The notes under the pieces are model-generated. The model saw only the letters and a list, made by a program, of their open reading frames with translations. It was not told the origin of the DNA and made no database searches. Below, piece after piece: positions 10,527-21,946 of a stretch of 64,000 bases of DNA; position 1 is the stretch's first letter; each line of letters opens with the position of its first letter. Made by a program: the position numbers and the translations under genes. This DNA comes from Arthonia radiata (lineage: Eukaryota; Ascomycota; Arthoniomycetes; Arthoniales; Arthoniaceae): assembly GCA_002989075.1 (NCBI GenBank), contig PSQN01000015.1, positions 248,001 through 312,000 on the forward strand, written 5' to 3'.

Positions 10527-11501
10527 ATGGAGTCATGTTGTGCAAAGGCCTCCCTCCGAGGGTTGATACAATCTTGCCGTCCGGCACGAAACCTCCCATT
10601 CCCGTCCCGCGCAGCACTACCATCCTCACAGCAATGTCGTGGCATCAGAACCATTCGAAAACGCGTCACCCCCATATCACGCTTCAACACAGCCTTCGAA
10701 CCTCTCAAAGCCTCTCCAGCTGCAGCTCTGGCTAGAAGAGAAGCTGCAAATACACTTCCATTGCGGAGTGGGGTGCTTGCCGTGAAGAAGGGAATGAGTG
10801 CGCTCTACGATCCCTCCACCGGCAAACGAACGCCGGTGACGGTACTGCAGATGGACCGAGTACAGGTGATTGGTCACAAGACACGAAAGAAGAATGGCTA
10901 TTTTGCCGTGTGCGTGGGTCAGGGGTGGAGAAATCCAAAGAACGTCCACAGTGCACAATTAGGGCAGTATGCCAACCGGACTTTCAAAGCTGAGGACGGC
11001 GGCGTCATCGGTCTGAGTCCCAAGAGAGACATCAGGGAATTTCGAGTGCGAGATAGCACAGGGCTTCCACCTCTGGGGTCACTTATCAGTCCAGCCTGGT
11101 TTCGTGAGGGGCAATTCGTGGACACGCGATCAAATTCGAAGGGACATGGCTTTACTGGTGTTATGAAGCGATGGGGCTTTCACGGCCAACCAGCTTCGCA
11201 TGGTATTTCGCTTGCGCATCGTTCTTTGGGATCTGCCGGTGGCGGCCAAGGCAGCGGTTCGAGGGTACTGCCTGGCAAGAAGATGGCGGGTCGCATGGGA
11301 AACGAGAGACATACTGTGCAGAATCTGCGCGTTCTCCAGATCGACGACTCGAACGGCCTTGTGGTCATCAATGGATGTGTCAGTGGACCCAAGGGAGCAC
11401 TGGTACACATCCAGGATGCTCTAAAGAAGCCCTGGCCAGAGGTTGCCCCAATACCGCCGTCAGCTCAGGAGGCTGCCGAACCTTTGCGTCAGGCTGCGTA
11501 A
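10527..11501 (+). CDS. MRPL9: Mitochondrial large-subunit ribosomal protein uL3m
   Basis: 324 aa, no intron. The N terminus is Arg/Ser/Ala-rich without acidic residues (through about residue 50), as expected of a mitochondrial targeting sequence. The L3 core begins around residue 80 (RSGVLAVKKGMSALYD) and contains the family signature G-K-GFTGVMKRWGF-G-ASHG (about residues 205-225) and the GKKMAGRMGNE motif near 250. uL3 organises the peptidyl-transferase region of the large subunit; the mitochondrial form is called Mrpl9 in yeast. The first ATG after a C/T-rich leader was chosen. Length and order of motifs are normal. Confidence 0.95.
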   Translation: MESCCAKASLRGLIQSCRPARNLPFPSRAALPSSQQCRGIRTIRKRVTPISRFNTAFEPLKASPAAALARREAANTLPLRSGVLAVKKGMSALYDPSTGKRTPVTVLQMDRVQVIGHKTRKKNGYFAVCVGQGWRNPKNVHSAQLGQYANRTFKAEDGGVIGLSPKRDIREFRVRDSTGLPPLGSLISPAWFREGQFVDTRSNSKGHGFTGVMKRWGFHGQPASHGISLAHRSLGSAGGGQGSGSRVLPGKKMAGRMGNERHTVQNLRVLQIDDSNGLVVINGCVSGPKGALVHIQDALKKPWPEVAPIPPSAQEAAEPLRQAA

Positions 11502-12313
11502 CAAGATGTCGCACGTTAGATCCAGAGTATGGGCTTCGGCATGCAGTAGAAATGCTGTTTCAAAGGAAATGGTGGCTTATTTCTCCCTGCAAAAATGGTA
11601 CAAGCGTTGCCATCACCAGAAAAGGTTACACAGCGCCTTCTGTACTCAGCATTTGCTGTCACAGCTAGGACCCGAACACTATGATGTACACTAACGGGCA
11701 TTCATCTTTTGTGTTCCGCCAGTGGCGCAAGACTGCAGAAGCTCAAGTTTGCTTAACAAAGAAAAGCGGCATCTCAGCGAAACTCTCAGACAATTGCATG
11801 TGCTACCAGGGACACCCTGAAGAGATGAGTCGAAGGTTGTTTCTCCCTCATTGGCTCTCTTGACTTCTTCGCCAGATGCTTGAGCGATGAAGCCCAATGT
11901 ACGGGTCGTTTGTCTTTTTTCCTCTGTTGCCACCGGACAAATGAGCAGCTCCGCTAGTGCTCTTTTAATAGCCCTCAAGTATCTCGTCCGCCAGAGCGAA
12001 TACAGCTAATATTGGCAAAAATAGAGGCTCATTGCAAGTGCCAACAAGAGTCAGTACAATGAGAACTTGCGCTTTGTGAATGCAGAATATCGACCCGTCT
12101 GAAGGGTGCCTTCTCTTTGTTGCGTGGCCACTTGCTGTCGCCTGTATCTTTGTTGCTAACGTTCTCGACCGCCGGATGCAATTCATTCTTCTTTCAGCTC
12201 CAGGCTGATGCTAAGTGTCTTCCTATGAACCTTCCGGAACCCGACCTTCTGGCTTGCCAAGACCGCCGCTGTGTGTCGAATACCTCGAGAGAATCGGCTT
12301 GCATATCGACAAC
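11502..12313. other. Intergenic, no gene seen
   Basis: 3' flank of uL3m and promoter of the multicopper oxidase. Overlapping open frames on both strands (11443-11978) look like chance frames. The open frame containing the oxidase extends back to 12215, but the signal peptide argues for a start at 12314. Confidence 0.4.
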
Positions 12314-15020
12314 ATGCTTCCGGCCTCGAGTAGGAGTCTACGACTTCTTAGTCTTGCGCTTTTGAGCGTCGGCCCGAGCCTCGCCTCTCCCGATCTGTCA
12401 GACGCCAACTACAATGCTGTCACCAGCAGTTCGCTAGTTGGGCGTGCTCTCAACTTGAACACTCTTCTGAGTGGGCTCTTTGGATCGACGTCTTCGCCTT
12501 CTTCATCCAATCCAGGAGGTACAACTACTGGCACCGTGATCACACCAGCTAATCAGAATGGCAAATCCGGCTATGGCATGCTGAGCCAGCTACCTCTGCC
12601 TCTCTTCAAGACTGGCGATGGCACTAAAGTGGATAACGGTTGGCCATGGGGTCGAATCAATACTGTCAACACAAATCCTTACCGAGGCAGCAATTACACT
12701 GCTGTCGTCCGGTACGTACATTGGCAACCCTGACAGTCATAGACATTTCCGACGGCAATTTGTGCTCACGGAACATGCAGGAACTATAATTTTACGCTCT
12801 CCCAGTGTGATTTTGCACCCGATGGCGTGACAACATTGAAGGTGCTTTGCATCAACGATCAATTTCCAGGGTACGCCAGAGCGCAATCGCAGACATGTCT
12901 GCAGACGAATACATCCTGGTACTGACTTGATGCAGGCCATTAATCGAGGCAAACTATGGCGACAACATCTCAGTGACCTTGACGAATACTCTGCGGGATC
13001 AGGGAACGTCCATGCATTGGCACGGTTTCCTGCAGTCTCAGAACAACATCATGGATGGTGTTCCCGGCGTGACCCAGGTCAGTTCAAAACATGTGCGCTT
13101 GTTGACATTCGTGATTTAGCTAAGGACATTCTTTCAGTGTCCAATTCCTCCTAATGGCACTATGAACTATAATTTCAGGGCAGAGCTTTACGGCTCGTCG
13201 TGGGTAAGTAGATGACGCGCGACCGTCTGAGAAGCCCAGCTGAAGCCGATAACAGTATCACACGCACTATTCAGCCCAGTATGCTGTGGGCGCCATCGGG
13301 CCCTTGGTCGTTTATGGCCCCTCTGAGTCTAAGTACGATATGGATCTTGGTGAGCAAGCGTCCTTGACAATGTTCGTGACCTTCCAGTAATGTTCTAACG
13401 GCGACTTCAAAGGCCCTGTCATGCTTCAAGAATGGTATCGAAACGATTTCTCATACTACGTCCAGAAATATGTACGTACACTCTCCCTATCCCAGCGTGT
13501 CTTTGTAAGCTTGGTCGTTGGCCCGACTCGAAACGTGCGGAATATATGACGTGGCTTCTATCAGACTCACACAGTGTATTAGATGGTGCCGCTCTCCAAA
13601 GGGGGGCCCACTTTACCGCTCGCAAGCTCCAACCTCATCAATGGGAAGATGCGCTTTCCTTGTTCAAAAACGACGGCCAAATGCGTCACCGCTGACTACT
13701 CCAAATTCAACTTCACCTCTGGCAAAAACCATCGTCTCCGCCTCGTCAACACTGGTGCAAGCGCGATCCAAAAGTTCGCCATTGATGGACACACGATGCA
13801 GGTGATTGCCAATGATTTCATGCCGGTCAAGCCTTACAACGTTTCCATGATTGCGCTCGGTGTTGGACAGCGCGCGGACGTCATCGTCTTTGGATCAGGC
13901 AAGCCCACTGATATGGTCTGGATGCGTTCGGACATTACTGGCTGCAGTCTAAACGATGGCTCGCTCACGGAAGCTCTAGCTGTAATCTACTACGAGAAGA
14001 GCGATCATAAGAGTCTTCCCTCTGCTCCAGCAAGCCAGGGGCCAACGGCGTCTACTGACCTGAGGAGCTGCGCCGGCGACCCTTTGACGGTGACGGAACC
14101 GTCTTATCCACTGGCGGTGGCCTCCAATCCTTATACAGTAACGCTGAATATCACCCTCAAAAGCAACGGCACCAATCTACTCTTCTGGATGGGTAATCAG
14201 AGTGCCAGGGTCAATTACAACGAGCCTGTGCTATTCAATACCTTGAACAATTTCCAGACTAAAGACGTAAGTAACGCTTACTACGAGGAGCCTATTTGGC
14301 GGACCAATGCGACGGTAAGTACGGCTCTTATTGATCAACTGGATTAGCAGTCTTGTGAGACCGTGCGGCTGACGCTGATCCTTTTAGACTGTCATAAACA
14401 GCACGCGCGTCATCCTGTATAATTACGACGATGCACCCCATCCTATCCATCTCCATGGCCACAATATGCAAGTCCTCAACGTCGGCTTCGGCCAATGGGA
14501 CGGCTCCATCATCCGCCCAAACAATCCCGCTCGCCGCGACGTCATGGTGATGCCTCCCGGCTCTCCCACCAGCCCCTCCTTCCTCGTCATCCAGTGGCCT
14601 CAGGACAACATCGGCGTCTGGCCCCTCCACTGCCACTTCGCGTGGCATTCATCCATGGGCCTCATCGCCAATTTCGTCGAGCACTGGGTGGACATCACGT
14701 GGGAGGGCCGCAAGATGTATGCGCGGGCGGTAACAGATGGGTGCCAAAAGTGGGGAGAATACACATACCCTAGATCGGCAACGACCCGGCCGCTCTTGAC
14801 AACGGGCATCGACTCTGGTTTGAAGCCACGCGAACTCTTCCCCGGAAGTGGATTGCCAACGGGGGAGAATGGAACAGGGAACTCGTTGATGGAGGAGTCT
14901 TTGCGGCTGTTTAGCCGCGAGCCTCAGCCAGCGGAAGAAGAGATTGTGCGCCGCACGGTGCCTGGACCGCCGATGCCGTATCAGCCGCGATACAACAAAG
15001 ACGGGCATGAGATCTACTAG
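12314..15020 (+). CDS. Laccase-like multicopper oxidase, secreted
   Basis: Eight exons (12314-12711, 12781-12870, 12936-13077, 13138-13203, 13256-13349, 13413-13471, 13583-14314, 14388-15020) give 737 aa with all phases closing. The start at 12314 gives a clear signal peptide (hydrophobic [12 protein letters not shown], cleavage after about ASP). All four copper motifs are present: HWHG (~190), HTH (~234), [11 protein letters not shown] (~545) and HCHFAWH (~608). The residue at the T1 axial position is Leu, associated in this family with higher redox potential. It oxidises phenols or similar reductants with reduction of O2 to water. A Ser/Gly-rich N-terminal insert (residues ~50-75) precedes domain 1. 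The C terminus lacks the DSGL-type plug of many ascomycete laccases. Many N-glycosylation sequons fit secretion. Confidence 0.92.
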
Positions 15021-16102
15021 CTGAACGCAGCGTTCATCAAAGTGGGAAGTGTTTGGGAATAGGGTACGTTAGCTATCTCTTCGAATTTTGTTGAAGGTAA
15101 TGAAGTTGAGTTTGTAACAAGCTCCTCTGCGAACGGCCGGGCGTGTTGTAGTATCATTACATATCCATCTCCTTCAAGTAGAAGTCTCGAGCCTTTACTG
15201 CGATGAGCATTGCATTGAGTCGCAAGCAAGACGCGTACTCCGGGACACATCATGGTGCGGTTAACCGTAGTGGGGCGCTAGACTCTTCGCGTTCCGAATA
15301 GCACTGTCTTTCACAAAACGCAGCGTTGCATCAGCGCGGTAGACTCTCCTCCCTGACTTCCCTCGCTCGTTCCTCCCCTCGCTCTTTCTTCCTCTCGCGC
15401 GGTCTCCTACGACTCGCCCTCGTCTTTAACCACATCTCAGCGCGCCACACCCTATTTAGAAACGTAAAATTGTCCGATCTCTCACTTACGATTGTTACGC
15501 AGTCTATGGGAAAGCTTGAGCGACGGACTCTGAAACTTGCTGTAAGAGGATGTTGTAAACGCTTGTGTGGCCGTGACCTTTTGATTACTGCGACGATGTG
15601 GAAGTGGGGTCCAGAGGCGTACTTCATGTGGCTCGTGACGGTAGGCTGACGCTTATGGGACGGTAGGTGTGTGCATAAGTGTTTGTGTATCTAGCAGGCG
15701 CAGCGTTGCTCTTGTACAGCGGAGCGGAAGGGGAACGACGCGGTTGTTGGGAGCCTAGTTCTCAAGAATTACAAGGAGAAGATCTAGGGAGAGACCATGC
15801 TGTGGATGTTGCAGATCCTGCTCTGGTATCCGAGGCTCATGTCCGCTTTAACGTAAACAGTCAATCGTACACTGCTATCGCTATCGAAGTGGGCTGTCAT
15901 CGTACGCGAGGTCGGTTGCTCAGCTCAGAGCGGCTGCGTAAAGCAGCCCGGACGCGCATGAGGTATTGGCCTGCGGTCAGTTCAGGTAGAGTGATTCTCG
16001 AGAGTTTGAGGGGTTTGACGCCTGCGGTAGCGGGGCAGTCTGCGGCTTTTCATTGCCGGGGCCATGGTACAGCTATGCCATGCAGCGTCATCCTTATAGG
16101 TA
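15021..16102. other. Intergenic, no gene seen
   Basis: 3' flanks of the oxidase and of the first F-box gene (convergent). A plus-strand open frame (15679-16254) has no ATG near its beginning and overlaps the end of the F-box gene, so I do not call it. Confidence 0.4.
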
Positions 16103-17739
16103 TTATGTACGCTCAAGCGGCAGACCTTCCGGCGGTTCAACCTTTTCAACACTCTCCCAATTCACGTCGTTCTCAAACGAGAGCAGATGGACCTTCTCCC
16201 TCCTGTCACCGTAGTCGTCAAGTAACTCTTTCATCAACAGCGCGTTACCACTGAGCAACATCGTGTCAACCACACGCTCCGGTCGGGCCAAATCGGCAGT
16301 GTACACTGGAATCTCAGTTGAAGGAGTTGCTCCCTCAGTAACCTCCTTCATGAATTCCGCTTGGTGCTGTGGTCTAAGAAACGCTGCCATCCGTAGCCTA
16401 CCCCGAAAGCGACCACCACGAAATATTTGTGGCGTGCTGATGATGGTCTGCTCCCAGGTTGCAGCATCGTAGAGGGATCCAAACTCCTTGCGGTCCTCTT
16501 CTCTGTATCGGCCATCGTTCAATGGCAGGGAAGCTAGAAAGGTCCGGACGGAGACCGTGTCTGTGAGCGCGTCGTAGAAGCCCACGCCACATCGCGTCTC
16601 ATGAAACCGTTCCAGCTTATTGTCGCCGGCACAGATCGTAACTTGATATTGCCCGGACGCACCAGTGGGCCTCAGGTCAACGTCAAATCCCGAGCAATCT
16701 CCTAGCTCATATTCTTTTTCGGCAATGATCATGCCAGTTGAGAGTGACACTTTCGTATAAAGAAGCGTAGCTGGAATCTCACTTAGGCCGGACATATCCC
16801 CGAGCTCAGAGAACATGACGGCTTCTCTGGTGTTCGGAAGTATTAGGCCCTGGATCCCAGTATACTCTAGAGCGTCGGGGGTGGTGAACATCTTGGCAGA
16901 AGTTGGCAAGTGAACCGTCTGCACAGCCATTGTCGCAGTATCCCAGATGAGAAGGTGCAAAGTCGAATCATCACACACCGCGACCATGACGACTCCCTGC
17001 CGAGCAGCAAGAAACAAGCAATCACCTGACGGCGATGCTGTCGTCCTTGTGATCATTGTAGCGATGTCTGTGGCATAGCAAGTCCTAACAAATTGCTTGT
17101 CAGCAATCGTTGTCAAGCAGGCAATGCCAGCCCTATGCTATCTGCGCAGACCGCTACCTTTCTCGTATGCCCGTTGAGGGGGGCTTACCCAGTTGTCGAT
17201 ACAAACACAACAAGGCTTCCGAACAGACCGCATTGTTGCATTCGCGCACCGTCTAATGTTCGAATTGCATGCCATTGGCCTGTCCTCAGGTCGCAGACAA
17301 GACAACGGGCGTTCTGGCTATATATTAGGGCTGCGTACTCGCTCAGCATACATTGATGCCGGTGCTGACATTTTAGTTCAAAGTGCTTCGTTGCGGTCGG
17401 TCTTCCTCTTCGTAAGTTGTTGAAGGTACTGGCCTTCTTCCGGATAGCTGTCTCCATGGCAGCAGCGTCTCCTTCGCCGGGCGTCTCATCCAGTCCGGAG
17501 AACCAGGGCGTAAGCGCGAGGCGTTGTAGACGCAGATCTGACAATTTATCGTTCCATCTGCGAGATACTGCTCGAAGCCTGAATACATCCGTGAAGTCCA
17601 GGTAAGAGACCACAAGTTCAAGGAGTTCCGGCGGGATGTGTCCAATGATATCAAAGCTGGGAGAGACAACAAGGTTTACCGATGTAATATGGTCTTCTTT
17701 TGATCCGTGCAAAGGCTCTGACGGTTCGACGGCGTCCAT
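16103..17739 (-). CDS. F-box protein 1 of a tandem pair
   Basis: Two exons (17189-17739, 16103-17084) give 510 aa. The F-box is at residues ~30-70: FDIIGHIPPELLELVVSYLD...VSRRWNDKLSD. The rest has no recognised repeat but alternates short hydrophobic strands, like the propeller-type substrate-binding halves common in fungal F-box proteins. It should dock to Skp1 in an SCF ubiquitin ligase; the target is unknown. The start is the ATG at 17739, because the longer open frame begins with TTG. The intron (104 bp, phase 2) falls just before TCYATD, exactly where the second gene has its intron before VCYAVD. The two genes therefore arose by duplication after the intron was in place. Confidence 0.8.
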
Positions 17740-18217
17740 TGTCTTGATAGTAGCGGACTTCGAGCTAATCGAAGCTGTTGCCAATCATGGAAGTTGTGGC
17801 TCACTAAGCTCATAAGTTGACAGCACGATTTGTCGGAGCAGTGTGTCAACGCGAAAGCTATCAGCTAATGAAATTTCACGTGCGCAAAGCGATGTCCGAG
17901 TAGGCGTTCTTCTCCCGAGGACTGCGAAGGTTGATTGTCGGTCACAAAGTCAACAGATCAGGACAAGAGTGCGCGCTTGACAAGGAGCAGTAGCAGTTGG
18001 ACGATTTAGGCAGGCACAGGCGCGAACGTTTACGCGCTCAGGCAAGTGTGGGCTATGTTCACCTGTTGTGCCTGTGTAGGACGTGAGGTCGTACGGGTGG
18101 TGGTTCAAATATGGGCAACCAAGGCAGCCCAACGAGCCGTCTAATTGCAGTCACGGTAACCGCCTCATGTGCAATCGTAGCATCGCATCGGATGCTGGTT
18201 CCCTGCTCGTATGCTCG
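17740..18217. other. Intergenic, no gene seen
   Basis: Upstream region of F-box gene 1 and 3' flank of F-box gene 2. Nothing recognisable. Confidence 0.4.
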
Positions 18218-19928
18218 TTAATTACAAGGCATGAGCGGCAGCGACTCAGGCGTGTCAATCTCGCCCGTCTGCTGCGATCCAGGATGACGCTCGAACGACA
18301 GCAGATGCACTCGCACGTCCGAACGATCACCGACATCTTCCACAAACGCATCTTCCACAAACATCAACTGCTTCCCATTGAAGCCCATGAAGTGCACCGT
18401 TCTGTCCGGCCAGCGCTTGCACTGGCGTGGTGGTATTGCAATGTCTGTGGCGGTATGAGACCTCTCTTTAATATCCGCCAAGAAGTCTTGTTGAGCATGT
18501 GGCCCGGGAAACGTGGTAAGCTTGAGTTGGCCGTCATAATGTTCGCCGGAAACGCATCGAGGAGTCGATATTACGAGCTGATCCCACACAATAGCTTGAT
18601 GTGTAGAATCTTCCTCCATTTGCTGGTCGTGTCCCCCTTCCTCGCTGTAAGGCGGAAGGCTTATTTCCCACTCACGCAAAGAAATCTCATCTTTGTTGTG
18701 GTCGTAGAGAATCACACCACACAGCTCACGATTTCTCTGTGAGACACCATCATTATGTTGATCATCCCGAAAATAATCTGCGTATCTACAGACTTCATAC
18801 TGACAAAATTGACCTGTTGGCTGCAGGCGGCAATAATAAATTGAAATACATCGCGGTGGTAGAGAGAACTCGCGTTCTGACTTCAAGCAGCCAGTAGCCC
18901 AGGAAAGCGTCGTTCTGAACAGGGAGGGGCGGATGCTGGGGTCTTTCCCCATCTTGACCGATAGAATGATGGCCTCGGTGCCGTCTTGACTGATAGTGGC
19001 ACCCACACTGTTGAACCCGACCCAGCTGCTGGCCAGCCCTAAGGTGGCTGTCAATGAGATAACGCGCGATTCGTTAGCGTCGATGTCCCACATAACTAGC
19101 TGAGGATTTTCATGATACCCCAAACCAAGCAGGATTTGTGAGCTGGCGCCGGCGGCGAACTTTACTTTGTTTTGCGGCAGTTGCACTACTTTTAGTTCCT
19201 TTGTGTGGGTGTCGACAGCATAACAGACCCTAGAAACCACAAATCTTAGCTTTTGATAATTTTCGCCTGCTCACGAAAACCCAGGAAGCCAGAAGAATGT
19301 CTCAAGCGCATCCCAAAGTTCATAGTGTCGCCACTCACCCAGTTTCACAATTATAGATCACCCAATGGTTCACCAGAAAAACTTCTACAACTGGATCATC
19401 TGCTAGCGTGTGGAGGTGATGCCAAACTGCCTTCTCAAGATCGCAGAAGTATATCACGGACGCTTCGACCATCCAGATCACCGCCGCGTGCTCGTTAAAC
19501 CCAAAATCATGAGAGTAGTGGTTGTCGAACTCGAAGTACTGATGAGCTGTCACACGTCCTCGTCGGAGGTTTTGAAGCACACAGGCTTTCTCGCTGATAG
19601 CTGCAACAGCACTCGTCTCATCATTTTCATGCCTGCTTTGCGAGGAAGACGCTGGTTGACTTGTTTGTCGAAACCAAGGCGAGAGCGCCATGCGGAGGAT
19701 GCGTAGGTCAGACAGCTTCTTTTTCCACGCTCGCGAGACTCTCTGCAGAACGTATACATCGACAAAATCAAGGTATGATGCCACCTCTGAGAGCAGCTCA
19801 AATGGTAAGTTGGTAAGGATGTCGAAGTGAAATGATGGTACGGGCGCGTGCGCAAGAAAGACACGTTTTTCCCAGGGACCGAGGCTTCGCACCTCTTGAG
19901 CGAGCTTGTTGATCTTCGTATGATTCAT
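18218..19928 (-). CDS. F-box protein 2 of a tandem pair
   Basis: Two exons (19339-19928, 18218-19229) give 533 aa. The F-box lies at residues ~33-75: FHFDILTNLPFELLSEVASYLD...VSRAWKKKLSD. Landmarks shared with protein 1 in order: LSPWF/LTPWF, NLRRGR, FEF/FEL followed by a His-rich segment, an AAV/AAL-I patch, the conserved phase-2 intron (109 bp), ISTPR/ISTPQ, VHLLSFE and ESLPL/EGLPL at the end. Overall identity looks low, so the duplication is old or the C-terminal half evolves fast. The role as an SCF specificity subunit follows from the F-box; the substrate is unknown. Confidence 0.8.
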
Positions 19929-20278
19929 CTCGATATTTTACCTACCTCAGTAACTGATACTTTGCAAGTTTAGACGCGTGAGTGAAAAACACGAAATATG
20001 CAGGAAGGAGGCGTTGCCGCACAGACCATGCGGACTGCAGGCAGCCATCTGGGATAGCTCAACGCAGGCTGAATACGCGTCGTGACTACACGTGACCAAG
20101 GGCTGATTTTGACGCGCAGAATTTGTTGATCAAGGAGAGAGAGATTGATTGTGTATTACGGGCAATCTGAAACCACGGACGCTGACAGCAGTTGTGATAG
20201 CCGCCTCGTGTTATCGATGGGGCGGCATCCACAGCTGTCGTGAGAAACACGTCCACACGTCGAATCCTGCACAAAATT
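19929..20278. other. Intergenic with one half of a duplicated flank
   Basis: A segment at about 19990-20041 (ggaggcgttgccgcacagac and surroundings) matches 21085-21122 (gaaggcgttgtcgcacagac). This is the downstream flank duplicated along with copies J and K. Confidence 0.6.
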
Positions 20279-20725
20279 TCACATCACCTCCACACTCACC
20301 ACACCCCCATCCTTCCCCAACCTCACCTCCAGCACAGCGCCCTGTCCCCACATCCCATAAATCACCTCCTCAATCATCTCCAAAAACCCATCCTCCATCA
20401 GCTTAAGCTCCTTGCCCAGCTCGCTGCGCCTCTTAACCTCCCCATTATACCATGCCCACTCCTTGTTATTTGCATTGTACGGCAGTCGATTCCTGCGCTT
20501 CGCACACTCGCTGATGTAGTCGCTTCTGAGCTCAGCGTCCTCTTTGCGCGCTTTCTGGACGCAGTCGACGAGTTTCACGAGGTGCACGAGCGTCTCGCGG
20601 GATGAGGTGAGTTCGGGTGTTGTTTCGTCTACGGGGATACCGTCGGTAAAGGGGGTGGAGTCGATTAGGATGGGTTCGTCGGTATTTGTGGTGAGGCTGT
20701 CGGAGATGTGGCCTGGGCAGAGCAT
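20279..20725 (-). CDS. Small-protein family, copy J
   Basis: 148 aa, no intron. The N terminus MLCPGHISDSLT matches copy K (MHYPGHVADTLT), which fixes the start. The domain follows: ETLVHLVKLVDCVQKAR (helix 1), the aromatic signature KEWAWY shared with copy D of the left array, and FLEMIEEVIYGMWGQGA as the C-terminal helix, with a short acidic/Val-rich end (VVSVEVM) also found in K. J and K are clearly closer to each other than to the left array. Function unknown. No signal peptide or membrane segment. Confidence 0.65.
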   Translation of the reverse strand: MLCPGHISDSLTTNTDEPILIDSTPFTDGIPVDETTPELTSSRETLVHLVKLVDCVQKARKEDAELRSDYISECAKRRNRLPYNANNKEWAWYNGEVKRRSELGKELKLMEDGFLEMIEEVIYGMWGQGAVLEVRLGKDGGVVSVEVM

Positions 20726-20986
20726 TTTGTGCTGTAAGTGTGTTTGTAAGATTGTTGCGTTGCTGCAAGTCTGTGGTGAAAGAGCGTGAAGCAGCGGTGC
20801 GTTGAGTTGCGGTTCGTAGCCCGTGACAGGAGGTGCTCGTGCCGGGTGTCTCAGGATGCAGCCTTTTGCGTGTCACCCAATGCTTGGGCCTTTTGGCAGT
20901 TAATGGGCGCTGCTGCAAATGTTGTTGTCAGCTGAAAGAAGTTAGAAAGTATTATCATCCATTGATTCCAACATATTACCTAAAAT

Positions 20987-21060
20987 GATACTTCTCAACC
21001 CTACCTCTAACACACAGAGCCAGACGCCGGGCACTCACCCTCCAAGCAGACCCTTGTGAA
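20987..21060 (-). pseudogene. Duplicated tail of the proline-rich gene
   Basis: The plus-strand block from about 20987 (tgatacttctcaaccctacc) through gggcactcaccctccaagc matches 21894-21966, the 3' end of the next gene. Read on the minus strand it ends KGLLGG-stop, against DGFLGR-stop in the real gene. It is a leftover copied with the J/K duplication and has no upstream part. Confidence 0.55.
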
Positions 21061-21200
21061 ATTGAGAGAGCGATCAGAAAAGAATAAGGACAGGGAAGGC
21101 GTTGTCGCACAGACCAAGCGGTATCCTTTGTGCTTTCATACACCATCCCTTCCATATTGGCATGGATTATCTGAAGGCTTAACACGCCTTCAATGCAGGC

Positions 21201-21656
21201 TCAAACAACCTCCACACCCACCACTTCCCCATCCCCGTCAAGCTGCATGTCAATCCCCGCTCCCTGACCCCAAACGCCACGCACCAGCTCCTCCATAAGC
21301 TCACAGAGCTCATCCTCAAGGTCTTCAAACACCTTACCCACGTCCTCAGGAGTCGTCCGCATCTGCTCCCTGTACCACTGCCGCTCCTGCTCGGGGCCTG
21401 TTGAATCAGGGTCTTGCTGCTGCTGGAGGCGCTCGCAGGTGTCGGCATAGGACATTGCGAGGAAGTGTTCCTCGGCGCGGACGTGCTGCACGTACGCGAT
21501 CAGCTTGGTAAGGTGGACGAGCGTCTCGCGGGCTAGTGTGAGTTCTGGGGTGGTGTCGAGTTCGTCGATGCCATCTTCGAAGACTACGGCGCCTATTGTG
21601 AGGGTTTCCGTTGGCTGCGCGGTGAGCGTGTCTGCGACGTGACCTGGGTAGTGCAT
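21201..21656 (-). CDS. Small-protein family, copy K
   Basis: 151 aa from the ATG at 21656, chosen because it aligns with the start of copy J; the frame has two more ATGs 15-17 codons upstream. Helix 1 is ETLVHLTKLIAYVQHVR, the aromatic position is RQWYRE, and the C-terminal helix is LCELMEELVRGVWGQGAGI. J and K share the unusual WGQGA after this helix and the VVGVEVV/VVSVEVM end. Both have the same orientation and about 0.93 kb spacing, and a copied flank on each side, so they are one tandem duplication. Function unknown. Confidence 0.65.
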   Translation of the reverse strand: MHYPGHVADTLTAQPTETLTIGAVVFEDGIDELDTTPELTLARETLVHLTKLIAYVQHVRAEEHFLAMSYADTCERLQQQQDPDSTGPEQERQWYREQMRTTPEDVGKVFEDLEDELCELMEELVRGVWGQGAGIDMQLDGDGEVVGVEVV

Positions 21657-21946
21657 GATTTTGTTATGTGGATTGTGAATGTTGGTTTTTTGGGAAATCA
21701 TGGGCATTGGGCTTGCGCAGTATTTTGTAGTTTGAGGCAGTAGGCGCCTCTGCTCTGTGGCTGCATTGTACGCTCACCTTGACCTCGACGCCTGCCCAAC
21801 GACTATACAATTAGTAAGAATTGCTGCTGGGTGTTAACCCTAAAATCAACGAGGCCACCCATTTGCGCCATATTTCTATTCGATTACACTTACTGATACC
21901 CTATATCTGACCCTTACCGCTCCACACGGAACAACATGCCGGCCAC

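Noticed and set aside
15679-16254. 191-codon plus-strand open frame
   Set aside because: No ATG near its beginning, no motif, and its last 150 bases are antisense to the F-box gene exon.
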